From positions 930,001 to 994,000 of the forward strand of contig NZ_JABMCZ010000001.1 in assembly GCF_013186535.1 (NCBI RefSeq): 64,000 nucleotides of DNA, in the 5' to 3' direction. A program made the translations under genes and the position numbers. The notes below the pieces were generated by a model. That model had not been told where the DNA came from and did no database searches. It saw nothing but the letters and a program-made list of their open reading frames with translations. Below, in pieces: positions 28,160 to 37,233 of this stretch. The number at the start of each line of letters is the position of its first letter. The first letter of the stretch is position 1. Source of the stretch: Nocardia terpenica. GTDB taxonomy: Bacteria; Actinomycetota; Actinomycetes; Mycobacteriales; Mycobacteriaceae.

Positions 28160-31100
28160 ATGACGGTCTCGTCCGAATTGTCCAGTGCGGCGTGGGCCGC
28201 GAGCATGCCGGAGCGCTTGCGCGGCGAGCTCGCGACCCTCGAGGAGGCATATTTCCGCCACGTGGACGCCGGCGACGTCGACTGTGCGATCACCGGGAAT
28301 TCGACCCAGGTGTTCCGCAGGCATATCGAACTGGGCGTGCAACGTTCGCCGGGGGAGTCGCGCGTGCGGGTGTATCACCCGGACGACGGGTCCGGTCTCG
28401 GGGCCGCGCTGCAACTGGTCACCGACGACATGCCGCTGCTCGTGGAGTCGGTGGCGTCGGCGCTGAGCCGCATGGGCATCAGCGTCAGCGAGGTGATCCA
28501 CCCGATCTTCGAAGTGACGCGCGACGCGCAAGGTCTACTGCAGTCCGCGGCCCCGCACGAGGTCGACGGCAACGGCGCGAGCGGGCTGCGCGAATCGTGG
28601 ATGCACGTGCAACTGCATCCGTCCACCAGCGCCGATCTGCTGGCGCGGATCGAGGCCCGCATTCCCGACGTGCTCACCGACGTGCGGCAGGTCATCGGCG
28701 ACACCGAGGCGATGCGCGCCGTGCAGGACCGCTTGGCCGACGAGCTCGAGGTGGCCGCCAAGAACGGCACCCCGCCGTTCAGCGGAACCGATCTCGTCGA
28801 CTGCGCGCACCTGCTGCGGTGGATGGCCGATGGGCACTTCACCGTGCTGGGCTACGCGCGCTACGAACGCACCGAGGGCGGCGCGCGGTCCGTCGTGGAC
28901 TCCGACAGCTGCCTCGGCGTGCTGCGGCCCAACGTGGGCACCGACTTCCGGGTGCCGGTCAACGGCGGCAACCGCCCGCTGCTCATGCTCACCCAGGGCC
29001 TGGTCCCGGCCACCGTGCATCGCTCGGTGTACCCGTACTTCATCGGCGTCGCGGAGGTCGACGACTCCGGCGCCGTCACCGGCGAGCACCTGTTCATCGG
29101 CGTGTTCACCGTGACCGCGATGCACGAGAACGTGCTCGACATCCCGGTCATCGAGCGCCGGGTGCGGTCGGTGATCGAGGCCAGCGGGTTCGACCTGGAC
29201 TCGTTCTCCGGTCAGGCCATGCTCGAGGTCATTCAGTCCTTCCCGCGCACCGAGCTGTTCTCCTCCGACGTGGAGACCATGCGGCGCACCGCCGGCGCGG
29301 TGCTCAGCGTGGGCATGCGGCGGCAGGTGCGGCTGTTCCTGCGCTCGGACTCCTACGGCCGGTTCGTGGCCTGCATGGTCTACCTGCCGCGCGACCGCTA
29401 CACCACCCGGGTCCGGCTGGAGATGCAGGACATCCTGGTTCGCGAACTGGGCGGCGTGTCCATCGACTATTCGGCGCGCGTGTCCGAAAGCGAGCTGGCC
29501 AGCGTGTATTTCACGGTGCGCCTGCCCGAACCGGGCACCCCGGTGGACGCGTCGGAGGCCAACCGGCTGCGTATCCAGGGGCTGCTGGCCGAGGCCAGCC
29601 GCACCTGGGCCGACCACCTGCGCGACGATTCGGCGACCTCGGCGCTGCTGGATCCCGCCGTGGTGCAACGGTATTCGGCCGCGCTGCCGGACGCCTACAA
29701 GGAGGACTTCGAGCCGAGCCGGGCGCTCGCCGACATCATGCGGATGGAGCGGCTGGGGCAGGGCCACATCGACCAGCACCTGTACCGGCGGCCCGAATCC
29801 GACCCGGGCGCATGGCGATTCACCCTCTACATCCGCGAGGGCATCTCGTTGAGCCAGGTGCTGCCGCTGCTGCAGAGTCTCGGCGTCGAGGTCGTCGACG
29901 AGCGGCCCTACCAGCTGGACTTCGAGGACGGCAGCGCGGGCTGGATCTACGACTTCGGCCTGCAGGCGCGCCCGGACCTGTTGCGAAAGTCGCTGGACCG
30001 CAACATGGATGCCGAGCTGGTCGAGACCACCGAGCGGCTCGAGGTCCTGCACGCCCAGGAGCGCGGGCTGCGCGAGCGGTTCACCGAGGCGTTCGACGCG
30101 CTGTGGTCGGGCCGCGCCGAGGCCGACGCGCTAAACGAACTGGTGCTGCGGGCCGGGCTGAGCTGGCGGGCGGTGTCGATCCTGCGCGCGTACTCGAAGT
30201 ACCTGCAGCAGGCCGACTTCCCGTACAGCCAGGCCAATATCGCGCGCGTGCTGCTGGCCTCGCCGGACGCGGCGCGGCTGTTCGTCGACCTGTTCGCGGC
30301 CATGTTCGACCCGGACTCCGCGTCGCAGGAGCGGGCGAGCGAGCTCGAGGCCGCGCTGGGCGAGCGCATCAACGACGTGGTGAGCCTGGACGCCGACCGC
30401 ATCCTGCGGGCCATCCTCAGCCTGGTGAAGGCGTCGCTGCGCACGAACTACTACGTCACCGACGCCGAGGGGCAGCCGCGGCCGTACCTGTCGATCAAGG
30501 TGGAGCCGCGCGAGATCTCCGAATTGCCCAAGCCGCGGCCGCAATTCGAGATCTTCGTGTACTCGCCGCGGGTCGAGGGCGTGCATCTGCGGTTCGGCCC
30601 GGTCGCGCGCGGCGGCCTGCGGTGGTCCGACCGCCTGGAGGACTTCCGCACCGAGATCCTGGGCCTGGTGAAGGCGCAGGCGGTGAAGAACGCGGTGATC
30701 GTGCCGGTGGGCGCGAAGGGCGGCTTCGTGGTGAAGCATCCCCCGGCCGGCACCGGTGATCCGGCCGTCGACCGGCAGGCGCTGCAGGCCGAGGGCGTGG
30801 CCTGCTACCGCACCTTCATCTCGGGCCTGCTCGACGTCACCGACAATGTCGACCACGCCACCGGCACGGTGCTGCCGCCGGCGCGGGTGATCCGCCGCGA
30901 CGGCGACGACACCTATCTGGTGGTGGCCGCCGACAAGGGCACCGCGACGTTCTCCGATATCGCGAACGACGTTGCGCAGCAGTACGGTTTCTGGCTCGGC
31001 GACGCGTTCGCGTCGGGCGGGTCGGCCGGATACGACCACAAGGCCATGGGCATCACCGCCAAGGGCGCGTGGGAGGCCGTCAAGCGGCACTTCGCCGAGA

Positions 31101-33052
31101 TGGACATCGACACCCAGACCCAGGACTTCACCGTCGTCGGCATCGGCGACATGAGCGGTGACGTGTTCGGCAACGGCATGCTGCTGTCCGAACACATCCG
31201 GCTGGTGGCCGCGTTCGACCACCGGCACATCTTCCTGGACCCGAATCCCGATGCGGCGCGGTCGTTCCGGGAGCGGCAGCGGATGTTCGCGCTGCCCCGG
31301 TCGTCGTGGGCCGACTACGACGCCTCGCTGATCAGCGAGGGCGGCGGCGTGTGGGACCGCACGGTGAAGGCGGTCCCGGTCAGCGCGCAGGCCCGGCAGG
31401 CGCTGGGGCTGGCCGACGACATCACCGCGCTGTCGCCGCCGGAGCTGATCCGCGCGATCCTGAAGGCCCCGGTGCAGCTGCTGTGGAACGGCGGCATCGG
31501 CACCTACATCAAGGCGAGCACCGAATCGCACGGCGACGTGGGCGACAAGTCCAACGACGCGGTCCGGGTGAACGCGAACGAGCTGCGGGTCGAGGTGATC
31601 GGCGAGGGCGGCAACCTCGGTGTCACCGCGCTGGGCCGCATCGAGTTCTGCCGCAGCGGCGGCAAGATGAACACCGACGCGCTGGACAACTCCGCCGGTG
31701 TGGACTGCTCCGACCACGAGGTCAACATCAAGGTGTTGCTCGACGGCGTGGTCTCCAGCGGCGAGCTGGCGCCCGCCGACCGCAATCCGCTGCTGGCGTC
31801 GATGACCGACGAGGTCTCCGCGCTGGTGTTGTTCGACAACGTGTCCCAGAACTTCCTCATGGGAATGTCGCGGACCGAGGCGCCGCGGATGCTGAACGTG
31901 CACATGCGCCTGATCGACGAGCTCGAGCAGCAGCGCGGCCTGGACCGCGAGCTCGAGGCGCTGCCGTCGGATGCGGACATGCAGCAGCGCTTGGCGGAGG
32001 GGCGCGGGCTGACGTCACCGGAGCTGGCGAATCTCATGGCGCACGCGAAGCTGACGCTGAAGGCCGATCTGCTGGACTCCGATCTGCCCGACCACCCGCA
32101 CTTCTCGGCCCGGTTGCCGCTGTACTTCCCGACACCGCTGCGGGAGCGCTTCGGCGCCGCGATCAAGAAGCACCGGCTGCGTCGCGAGATCGTGACCACC
32201 ATGATCGTCAACGAGATGGTCGACCTCGGTGGCATCACCTACGCGCACCGGCTCAACGAGGAGATCGGCGCCACCACCACCGACTCGGTGCGCGCGTTCG
32301 CGGCGGTCAGCCAGATCTTCGACCTGCACGCGATCTGGGAGCGCATCCGCACCGCCGACGTGACCGTCGCGGTCAAGGACGAGCTGGAGCTCGAGACCAA
32401 GCGCACTCTCGACCGGGCCTCGCGCTGGCTGCTCACCAACCGGCCGCAGCCGATCGCGGTCGGCGCGGAGATCCACCGCTACAGCGGTGCGGTGCGGGAG
32501 CTGGCGCCGAAGGTGCCCGGTTGGCTGCGCGGCCACCACATCGACACCCTCCAGGAGCAGTCGGCGAAGCTCATCGCCCGCGGCGCGCCCGCGGAGCTGG
32601 CGACCGAGGTGTTCGGGCTGCTGAATCTGTTCCCGCTCATGGACGTCGTCGACATCGCCGACATCACCGATCGCAGCGGGGACGAGGTGGGCGCGCTGTA
32701 CTACGCGCTCAACGAGCACCTGAAGATCGACTGGCTGTTGCAGGCGGTCAGCCATCTCGAACGCGGTGACCGCTGGCATTCGCTGGCCCGGCTCGCGCTG
32801 CGCGACGACATGTACGCCTCGCTGCGCTCGCTGACCCTCGACGTGCTCTCCGCCGGAGACCCGGAGGAGACCGCCGAGGAGAAGATCGCGTACTGGGAGT
32901 CGAAGAACCAGTCCCGGCTGGGCCGCGCCCGCTCGGCTCTGGCGGAGTTGTTCCAGTCCGGCAAGCACGATCTGGCGACGCTGTCGGTGGCGGCGCGTCA
33001 GGTGCGCAGCATGGTGAGCGGCGTCGGGGCCCAGACCGAGGGCCTGCACTGA
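28160..33052 (+). CDS. gdh: NAD-specific glutamate dehydrogenase, large (L_180) type
   Basis: A 1,630-residue protein of the giant NAD-GDH class, which converts glutamate to 2-oxoglutarate and ammonia. N-terminal ACT-like regulatory regions (about 1-700) precede the catalytic core, seen at about 815-860 in RGGLRWSDRLEDFRTEILGL followed by VKAQAVKNAVIVPVGAKGGF with catalytic lysines. GIGDMSGDVFGNGML is the dinucleotide-binding segment. ATG 28160 follows AGTTGGCGAAGAAA and begins with MTVSSELSS; the frame open from 27968 has no supported start. Homologue of Rv2476c, whose activity is controlled by GarA in mycobacteria. It ends at a strong hairpin. Confidence 0.95.
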   Translation: MTVSSELSSAAWAASMPERLRGELATLEEAYFRHVDAGDVDCAITGNSTQVFRRHIELGVQRSPGESRVRVYHPDDGSGLGAALQLVTDDMPLLVESVASALSRMGISVSEVIHPIFEVTRDAQGLLQSAAPHEVDGNGASGLRESWMHVQLHPSTSADLLARIEARIPDVLTDVRQVIGDTEAMRAVQDRLADELEVAAKNGTPPFSGTDLVDCAHLLRWMADGHFTVLGYARYERTEGGARSVVDSDSCLGVLRPNVGTDFRVPVNGGNRPLLMLTQGLVPATVHRSVYPYFIGVAEVDDSGAVTGEHLFIGVFTVTAMHENVLDIPVIERRVRSVIEASGFDLDSFSGQAMLEVIQSFPRTELFSSDVETMRRTAGAVLSVGMRRQVRLFLRSDSYGRFVACMVYLPRDRYTTRVRLEMQDILVRELGGVSIDYSARVSESELASVYFTVRLPEPGTPVDASEANRLRIQGLLAEASRTWADHLRDDSATSALLDPAVVQRYSAALPDAYKEDFEPSRALADIMRMERLGQGHIDQHLYRRPESDPGAWRFTLYIREGISLSQVLPLLQSLGVEVVDERPYQLDFEDGSAGWIYDFGLQARPDLLRKSLDRNMDAELVETTERLEVLHAQERGLRERFTEAFDALWSGRAEADALNELVLRAGLSWRAVSILRAYSKYLQQADFPYSQANIARVLLASPDAARLFVDLFAAMFDPDSASQERASELEAALGERINDVVSLDADRILRAILSLVKASLRTNYYVTDAEGQPRPYLSIKVEPREISELPKPRPQFEIFVYSPRVEGVHLRFGPVARGGLRWSDRLEDFRTEILGLVKAQAVKNAVIVPVGAKGGFVVKHPPAGTGDPAVDRQALQAEGVACYRTFISGLLDVTDNVDHATGTVLPPARVIRRDGDDTYLVVAADKGTATFSDIANDVAQQYGFWLGDAFASGGSAGYDHKAMGITAKGAWEAVKRHFAEMDIDTQTQDFTVVGIGDMSGDVFGNGMLLSEHIRLVAAFDHRHIFLDPNPDAARSFRERQRMFALPRSSWADYDASLISEGGGVWDRTVKAVPVSAQARQALGLADDITALSPPELIRAILKAPVQLLWNGGIGTYIKASTESHGDVGDKSNDAVRVNANELRVEVIGEGGNLGVTALGRIEFCRSGGKMNTDALDNSAGVDCSDHEVNIKVLLDGVVSSGELAPADRNPLLASMTDEVSALVLFDNVSQNFLMGMSRTEAPRMLNVHMRLIDELEQQRGLDRELEALPSDADMQQRLAEGRGLTSPELANLMAHAKLTLKADLLDSDLPDHPHFSARLPLYFPTPLRERFGAAIKKHRLRREIVTTMIVNEMVDLGGITYAHRLNEEIGATTTDSVRAFAAVSQIFDLHAIWERIRTADVTVAVKDELELETKRTLDRASRWLLTNRPQPIAVGAEIHRYSGAVRELAPKVPGWLRGHHIDTLQEQSAKLIARGAPAELATEVFGLLNLFPLMDVVDIADITDRSGDEVGALYYALNEHLKIDWLLQAVSHLERGDRWHSLARLALRDDMYASLRSLTLDVLSAGDPEETAEEKIAYWESKNQSRLGRARSALAELFQSGKHDLATLSVAARQVRSMVSGVGAQTEGLH

Positions 33053-33075
33053 CGGCTCGGGCATAGCGCGTGACG

Positions 33076-33118
33076 CGGGACCGACCACGACCCGGACGAC
33101 GGCTCGTGGTCGGTCCCG
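33076..33118. terminator. Hairpin after gdh
   Basis: A perfect 15-bp stem with arms CGGGACCGACCACGA and TCGTGGTCGGTCCCG and a 13-nt loop, 23 nt after the gdh stop. Confidence 0.75.
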
Positions 33119-33190
33119 GCATACTGGGTAGCCGAACGGCCCGGCCGCCCGCGACAGGCGCGCGGGCGGCAACCCGATCGGAGGTTTCGC

Positions 33191-33664
33191 GTGACGAGTG
33201 TCGGTTCGGTGAACGGTAACGGGACGGTGTCCCGATCCGTCGTGCTGCCCAAGCGCTTCCACAGCAAGGTCGAGGTGCGCTGGTCGGATATGGACGCCTT
33301 CCAGCACATCAACCATGCCCGCATGGTGACGCTGCTGGAGGAGGCCCGGATTCCGTGGCTGTTCGACGTCGGCCGCCCGACCGAGCAGCTGCGGACCGGC
33401 TGCGTGCTCGCCGACCTGCACGTGCGCTACAAGCACCAGCTCCGCCACGACGACACCCCGCTCGACGTCGCCATGTGGATCACGCAGCTGCGCGCCGTGG
33501 ACTTCACCATCGGTTACGAGGTGCGCGCCAACGGCTCGTCTCCGGATTCGCCGCCCGCGGTCCTGGCGACCACGCAGCTCGCCGCCTTCGACATCGACTC
33601 CCAGCGGTTGCGCCGGCTGACCGACGCCGAGCGCGAATACCTCGCCACCTGGAAGGTCGACTGA
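33191..33664 (+). CDS. 4-hydroxybenzoyl-CoA-type hot-dog thioesterase
   Basis: A 157-residue single hot-dog domain. The catalytic Asp region is VRWSDMDAFQHINHARMV, the hallmark of 4HBT-like acyl-CoA thioesterases (YbgC/FcbC group). GTG 33191 follows CGGAGG with good spacing. It corresponds to Rv2475c, next to gdh in mycobacteria. The acyl-CoA substrate is unknown. Confidence 0.88.
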   Translation: MTSVGSVNGNGTVSRSVVLPKRFHSKVEVRWSDMDAFQHINHARMVTLLEEARIPWLFDVGRPTEQLRTGCVLADLHVRYKHQLRHDDTPLDVAMWITQLRAVDFTIGYEVRANGSSPDSPPAVLATTQLAAFDIDSQRLRRLTDAEREYLATWKVD

Positions 33665-33701
33665 GCGCGAGTTCGACTGCGGGACAACGGACAACGACGC
33701 G

Positions 33702-34388
33702 ATGACGTTCGAGTACTCCGACAGCCGGGTGCTGCGGATTCCCGATCCGGCCGAGCGGGAGAACCTGGCGACCTTCGTCGGCCGCGCCGTCCGCATGGAC
33801 CCGGCCGCGGTCGTCCGGTTGCGGCGACGCGGCGACCGGTACGTATCCGCGTGGGTCGCAACGGGTTTCGAGGCGCTGGCGGTGCGCACCGTGCTGGCCG
33901 ACCTGGGCGTCGACGATGTGACCGTCGGCGGCGACGTGCTGCTGTCCGGGCTGACCGGTCCGGGCGCGGGCGGCCCGATCGACCTCGGCTTCGCCATGGA
34001 TTCGGCATGGCGCGCCGCACTGCCGCCGACCACCGGCTTCGCGCACGTCGAGGACGTCCCTGCCCGCACCCTCGTCGAATTGGCCGAGCGCGGCGCGCAA
34101 TTGGCCGAGGAACACGGCAGCAGCCACGGCCCACCCGCCTCCCTCCTGGACCAAACGGTGCTCACCGTGACCGGCAACGACGAACACGTCGAAGTCCCCA
34201 TGCGAGTAGTCTTCGCCCTCACCGCCATGGATTTCATCCCCCACTCCGGCGACCGCCCCGCCCCCCACCACATAACCCCCACCGAAATAGTCCGCGTCCG
34301 CACCACCCGAACCTGGCTCCGCCTGGACGCCCGCTACGGCTCCGTAGCCCGCCACCGAGGCCCCACCCTCCCCCTCCTCACCCACTAA
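33702..34388 (+). CDS. Conserved hypothetical protein (Rv2474c-like)
   Basis: A 228-residue cytosolic protein, 37 nt after the thioesterase gene on the same strand. It has no signal peptide, membrane helix or familiar motif. The N-terminal part (RIPDPAERENLATFVGRAVRM, then VVRLRRRGDRYVSAWV) and the synteny (after a 4HBT gene next to gdh) match the mycobacterial Rv2474c group by position. The function is unknown. Confidence 0.7.
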   Translation: MTFEYSDSRVLRIPDPAERENLATFVGRAVRMDPAAVVRLRRRGDRYVSAWVATGFEALAVRTVLADLGVDDVTVGGDVLLSGLTGPGAGGPIDLGFAMDSAWRAALPPTTGFAHVEDVPARTLVELAERGAQLAEEHGSSHGPPASLLDQTVLTVTGNDEHVEVPMRVVFALTAMDFIPHSGDRPAPHHITPTEIVRVRTTRTWLRLDARYGSVARHRGPTLPLLTH

Positions 34389-34447
34389 CCGAACCAACCC
34401 ACACCCCACCGGCAACCTGCCCCACCCACAATCCGCGCGCGCTGGCC

Positions 34448-34575
34448 CCGCCCCTCAGAAATGCTGGCCCGTCAATGATCTTGGCGCTGACCCTGTTCGT
34501 GGCTTCGGAGCGTTAGTCCGTCGATGGTTCTGAAGCGTCGGCCCTGTTCATGGTCCTGAAGTGCTAGCCCGCCAT
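34448..34575. repeat. Degenerate tandem repeats leading into a hairpin
   Basis: Four to five units of about 25-28 nt share the pattern GAA-GYGYTRGYCC-tgt/gtc-atggt-cct (for example GAAGCGTCGGCCCTGTTCAT and GAAGTGCTAGCCCGCCATGA). The units are diverged and the array runs directly into the hairpin at 34576. Compare the arrays at 43541 and 45341. Confidence 0.6.
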
Positions 34576-34602
34576 GATCCCGGCATGCTTTTGGCCGGGA
34601 TC
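34576..34602. repeat. GATCCCGGC hairpin element, copy 1
   Basis: Arms GATCCCGGC and GCCGGGATC flank a loop ATGCTTTTG. Copies of the same palindrome occur at 43447, 43497, 44018, 45324 and 45501. Here it lies between the convergent ends of the Rv2474c-like and azlD genes and may act as a terminator. Confidence 0.75.
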
Positions 34603-34620
34603 TCTCCCGTCACCCCCCGC

Positions 34621-34935
34621 TCAAGCAACCCCGAGCAGCCGAATCAGTGCCGTCGTCACCGCCGCGGCGAGGGCTACGAGGATCAGAGGGGCTCGGCGCC
34701 AGGCGAGGATTACTGCGACGAGGACGCCTGCGGGGAGGGCGAATCCGGCCTTGTGGCCGGAGGGGATCATTTCGGTGACTGCCAGGGCGATCAGCAGGAC
34801 CACCGAGCCGATGTCCATCAGTTCGGTGATGCGGGGGGACAGGTTGATGTGGCGGCGGAGGAGGGGGCCTGCCAGTCGGATGCCGTAGGTGCCGATCGCT
34901 AGCGCGATCGCCCCGATGATCAGGGTGGTGGTCAC
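34621..34935 (-). CDS. azlD: AzlD family amino-acid export subunit
   Basis: A 104-residue membrane protein with three or four hydrophobic helices (TLIIGAIALAIGTYGIRLAG, MDIGSVVLLIALAVTEMI, AGVLVAVILAW, LAAAVTTALIRLLGVA). Short AzlD proteins pair with AzlC to export branched-chain amino acids or analogues. GTG 34935 is the only credible start. It follows the azlC stop by 43 nt on the same strand. Confidence 0.88.
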   Translation of the reverse strand: MTTTLIIGAIALAIGTYGIRLAGPLLRRHINLSPRITELMDIGSVVLLIALAVTEMIPSGHKAGFALPAGVLVAVILAWRRAPLILVALAAAVTTALIRLLGVA

Positions 34936-34978
34936 GGGTGGGTGCCTCGCAGCTGTCGGAGAACGGTGGGCGGGAGGG

Positions 34979-35737
34979 TCATTCGTGGTCGCCGACAGTC
35001 ACCGGCTCGTGGTCCGCGGTGACCGGTTCGGGGGCAGCGGGTTTCGGCTCGCGGCGCGGGACGAGCGCCAGCAGCGCGGCGGGTACCAGCGCCAGCAGTA
35101 CCGGCAGACCGGCGGCGAGGAAGGGGGTGGTGGCCGCGGCCACGATGGCTCCGGCGAGCGCGGCGCGGCGGGTGCGGGGATTGCGCAGGGCGGGCAGCGC
35201 CAATGCCAGCAGCACGGCGGGGAACACCGCGTCCAGGCCGAACCGATTCGGATCGGGCACCGCCGCGCCGATCGCCACGCCGCACAGCGCGCCCAGCGGC
35301 CAGGCCAGCATTACGCCGATTCCGCACATCCAGTACATGGCCCGGCGGCGGTCGCGATCGGATTCGGCCAGTGCCAGCGCGACGGATTCGTCGTTCATGG
35401 CGTGCGTGCCGATCAGGCGCCGCCAGCCGGTGCCGACCACGTCCGGCACCGACAGCCCGTAGGGCAGATGCCGGACATTGACCAGCAGGCCGACCAGCAC
35501 CGCCGCCACCAGGCTGCCGCCCGCGGCTACGATGCCGACGAACAGGAACTCCGCACCGCCCGCCAGCACCAGCACGCTCAGCAGAACCGGCAGCCAGGCA
35601 GGCAGTCCGGCCGTGATCGTCGTCGCCCCGTAAGACACGCCGATCACGCCGACCGCGAGGCACACGGCGGCGATTGCGGAGAAGTCACCACGATCCAGTG
35701 TTCGCCATATCGAACGCACGGCTTCTATAGTGAACAC
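34979..35737 (-). CDS. azlC: AzlC family branched-chain amino acid permease
   Basis: A 252-residue AzlC/YgaZ-type protein with about seven membrane helices; the conserved SYGATTITAGLP and GGAEFLFVGIVAAGGS regions and the NVRHLPYGLS motif near residue 90 are present. It forms an export complex with AzlD. The start is uncertain: GTG 35737 or GTG 35719. It is divergent from the XRE-cupin gene (start 35796), which very likely regulates it. The basic-acidic tail (EPKPAAPEPVTADHEPV) is not conserved. Confidence 0.9.
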   Translation of the reverse strand: MFTIEAVRSIWRTLDRGDFSAIAAVCLAVGVIGVSYGATTITAGLPAWLPVLLSVLVLAGGAEFLFVGIVAAGGSLVAAVLVGLLVNVRHLPYGLSVPDVVGTGWRRLIGTHAMNDESVALALAESDRDRRRAMYWMCGIGVMLAWPLGALCGVAIGAAVPDPNRFGLDAVFPAVLLALALPALRNPRTRRAALAGAIVAAATTPFLAAGLPVLLALVPAALLALVPRREPKPAAPEPVTADHEPVTVGDHE

Positions 35738-35795
35738 TCGTGGTTCGATTCGTCAACGAGGCCCCCGGCCCCTCCGGGTACTGTCGGTAGCCACT

Positions 35796-36368
35796 ATGAC
35801 CGAGCACGACGGCGCGCAATCCGCGCCACCGCAGGAGGCCATCGCCGCTGCGCTGCGCCGGGAACGCGCGCGCTCCGGCATGTCGCTGACCGAGGTGGCG
35901 CGCCGGGCGGGTGTGGCGAAATCCACACTCTCGCAATTGGAATCCGGCCTCGGAAATCCGAGCATCGAAACCCTGTGGGCGCTGTGCGTGGCCCTGGGCA
36001 TCCCGTTCTCCCGCCTGCTGGATCCACCCCGGCCGCAGGTGCAGGTGATCCGCGCGGGCGAGGGGCCGGTGCTGGCCTCCGCGCGCGCCGACTACCACGC
36101 GACCCTGCTGGCCGCCTGCCCGCCGCATTCGCGCCGCGACATCTACCGCATCGCCGCCGAGCCCGGCCACCCCCGCGAATCGGAACCGCATCTGCACGGC
36201 GAAATCGAGCACGTCCTGCTGGCCGCCGGTCGCGCCCTCGTCGGCCCCACCGACGCCCCCGTGGAGCTCCACCCCGGCGACTACCTCCGCTACCCCGGCG
36301 ACCAGCCCCACATCTTCCAGGCCCTGGAGCCCGGCACCTGGGGCATGCAGGTCAGCGAATACGGCTGA
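35796..36368 (+). CDS. XRE-cupin transcriptional regulator of azlCD
   Basis: A 190-residue protein with an N-terminal helix-turn-helix (about 18-70: MSLTEVARRAGVAKSTLSQLE) and a C-terminal cupin (about 110-185: HLHGEIEHVLLAAG, HPGDYLRYPGDQPHIFQAL). This architecture is typical of regulators divergent from azlCD. ATG 35796 is chosen; an upstream GTG at 35730 would overlap azlC. The 58-nt gap to azlC holds ATAGTGAACACTCGTGGTTC, a plausible operator. Confidence 0.9.
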   Translation: MTEHDGAQSAPPQEAIAAALRRERARSGMSLTEVARRAGVAKSTLSQLESGLGNPSIETLWALCVALGIPFSRLLDPPRPQVQVIRAGEGPVLASARADYHATLLAACPPHSRRDIYRIAAEPGHPRESEPHLHGEIEHVLLAAGRALVGPTDAPVELHPGDYLRYPGDQPHIFQALEPGTWGMQVSEYG

Positions 36369-36370
36369 GC

Positions 36371-36727
36371 TCAGTGCACGGCCAGCCACCAGGCCGAGCC
36401 GAAATGGACCGCGGCGGTCACCGCCGCACCGGTGGTCATGCCCCAATTGCGTTGCGCGGCACCGATGGCCACATCGGCGGCCTGTACGGCACCGGACACC
36501 AGCAGGATCGCCACCAGTCCGGACCGGTCGCCGAGGGTCGGCAGGATCACGACCGCGATGGTCAGCGGGATGGCCCGCGCCGCGTACATCCATGCGTAGA
36601 GCGACGCTGCGGACGTCACCGGGCCGTGCGCGAGCACCGCGGGGCGCAGCGCGGCGGCGATGGCGAATCCGCCTGAGACGAGGGCGAAGACGGCATTGAC
36701 CACGGCGAGCGCGGCATGAGCGGGCAT
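36371..36727 (-). CDS. Small four-helix membrane protein (DUF4267-like)
   Basis: A 118-residue protein with four hydrophobic segments (VVNAVFALVSGGFAIAAALR, YAWMYAARAIPLTIAVVILP, GLVAILLVSGAVQAADVAIG and TTGAAVTAAVHFGSAWWLAV). The pattern suits the DUF4267 group, for which no function is known. It is divergent from the MarR gene 50 nt away, so it is probably controlled by it, and converges on the XRE-cupin gene. Confidence 0.6.
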   Translation of the reverse strand: MPAHAALAVVNAVFALVSGGFAIAAALRPAVLAHGPVTSAASLYAWMYAARAIPLTIAVVILPTLGDRSGLVAILLVSGAVQAADVAIGAAQRNWGMTTGAAVTAAVHFGSAWWLAVH

Positions 36728-36777
36728 CGAGTCACCTCATGAATGGTTCACGATCTGAATGATTAACTCGAAGTATC

Positions 36778-37233
36778 ATGTCGCCTGTGAACGCTGTCAA
36801 GACGGGGCTCCCGGCAACCCTGACGTTTCGGCTGGGCTATCTCGGCACCAAGATCGCGGACCGATTCGCCGAGCGCATCGCCGAGCATGACCTCAAGCCC
36901 AAGCACGTCGGTTTGCTGATCGTCCTCACCCGGGACGAGGCCGCGTCGCAGCAGGAACTGGCCGCACAACTCGCGGTCGCGCCGAGCCTGGTGGTATCGC
37001 TCGCCGATCACCTGGAGCGGCTGGGCGCGATCGGGCGGGTCCGCGACCCGCGGGACCGGCGGCGTCAGGTGCTCACGCTGACCGCGGCCGGGCGCGAACT
37101 GCTCGCGGCGTGCGAGCGGATCGCCCGCGCGCTCGACGACGAGATCGCCGCCGAACTCGGGGCGCAGGATCGCCAGAACCTGCATCGCGCGCTCGCGGCC
37201 GTGGCCAAGGGCGCGGACCTGCCGATCGGCTGA
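36778..37233 (+). CDS. MarR-family transcriptional regulator
   Basis: A 151-residue winged-helix protein: helix region LKPKHVGLLIVLTRDEAASQ, recognition helix QELAAQLAVAPSLVVSLADH, and the wing RVRDPRDRRRQVLTLTAAGR. The start ATG 36778 leaves 50 nt to the divergent DUF4267-like gene; ATGAT and ATCAT half-sites spaced in this gap are a possible operator. Its TGA directly abuts the convergent stop codon of the HNH gene. Confidence 0.9.
   Translation: MSPVNAVKTGLPATLTFRLGYLGTKIADRFAERIAEHDLKPKHVGLLIVLTRDEAASQQELAAQLAVAPSLVVSLADHLERLGAIGRVRDPRDRRRQVLTLTAAGRELLAACERIARALDDEIAAELGAQDRQNLHRALAAVAKGADLPIG

Noticed and set aside
30131..34306. Long minus-strand frames opposite gdh and the thioesterase gene
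   Set aside because: Shadows of conserved genes; no family motif or ribosome site.
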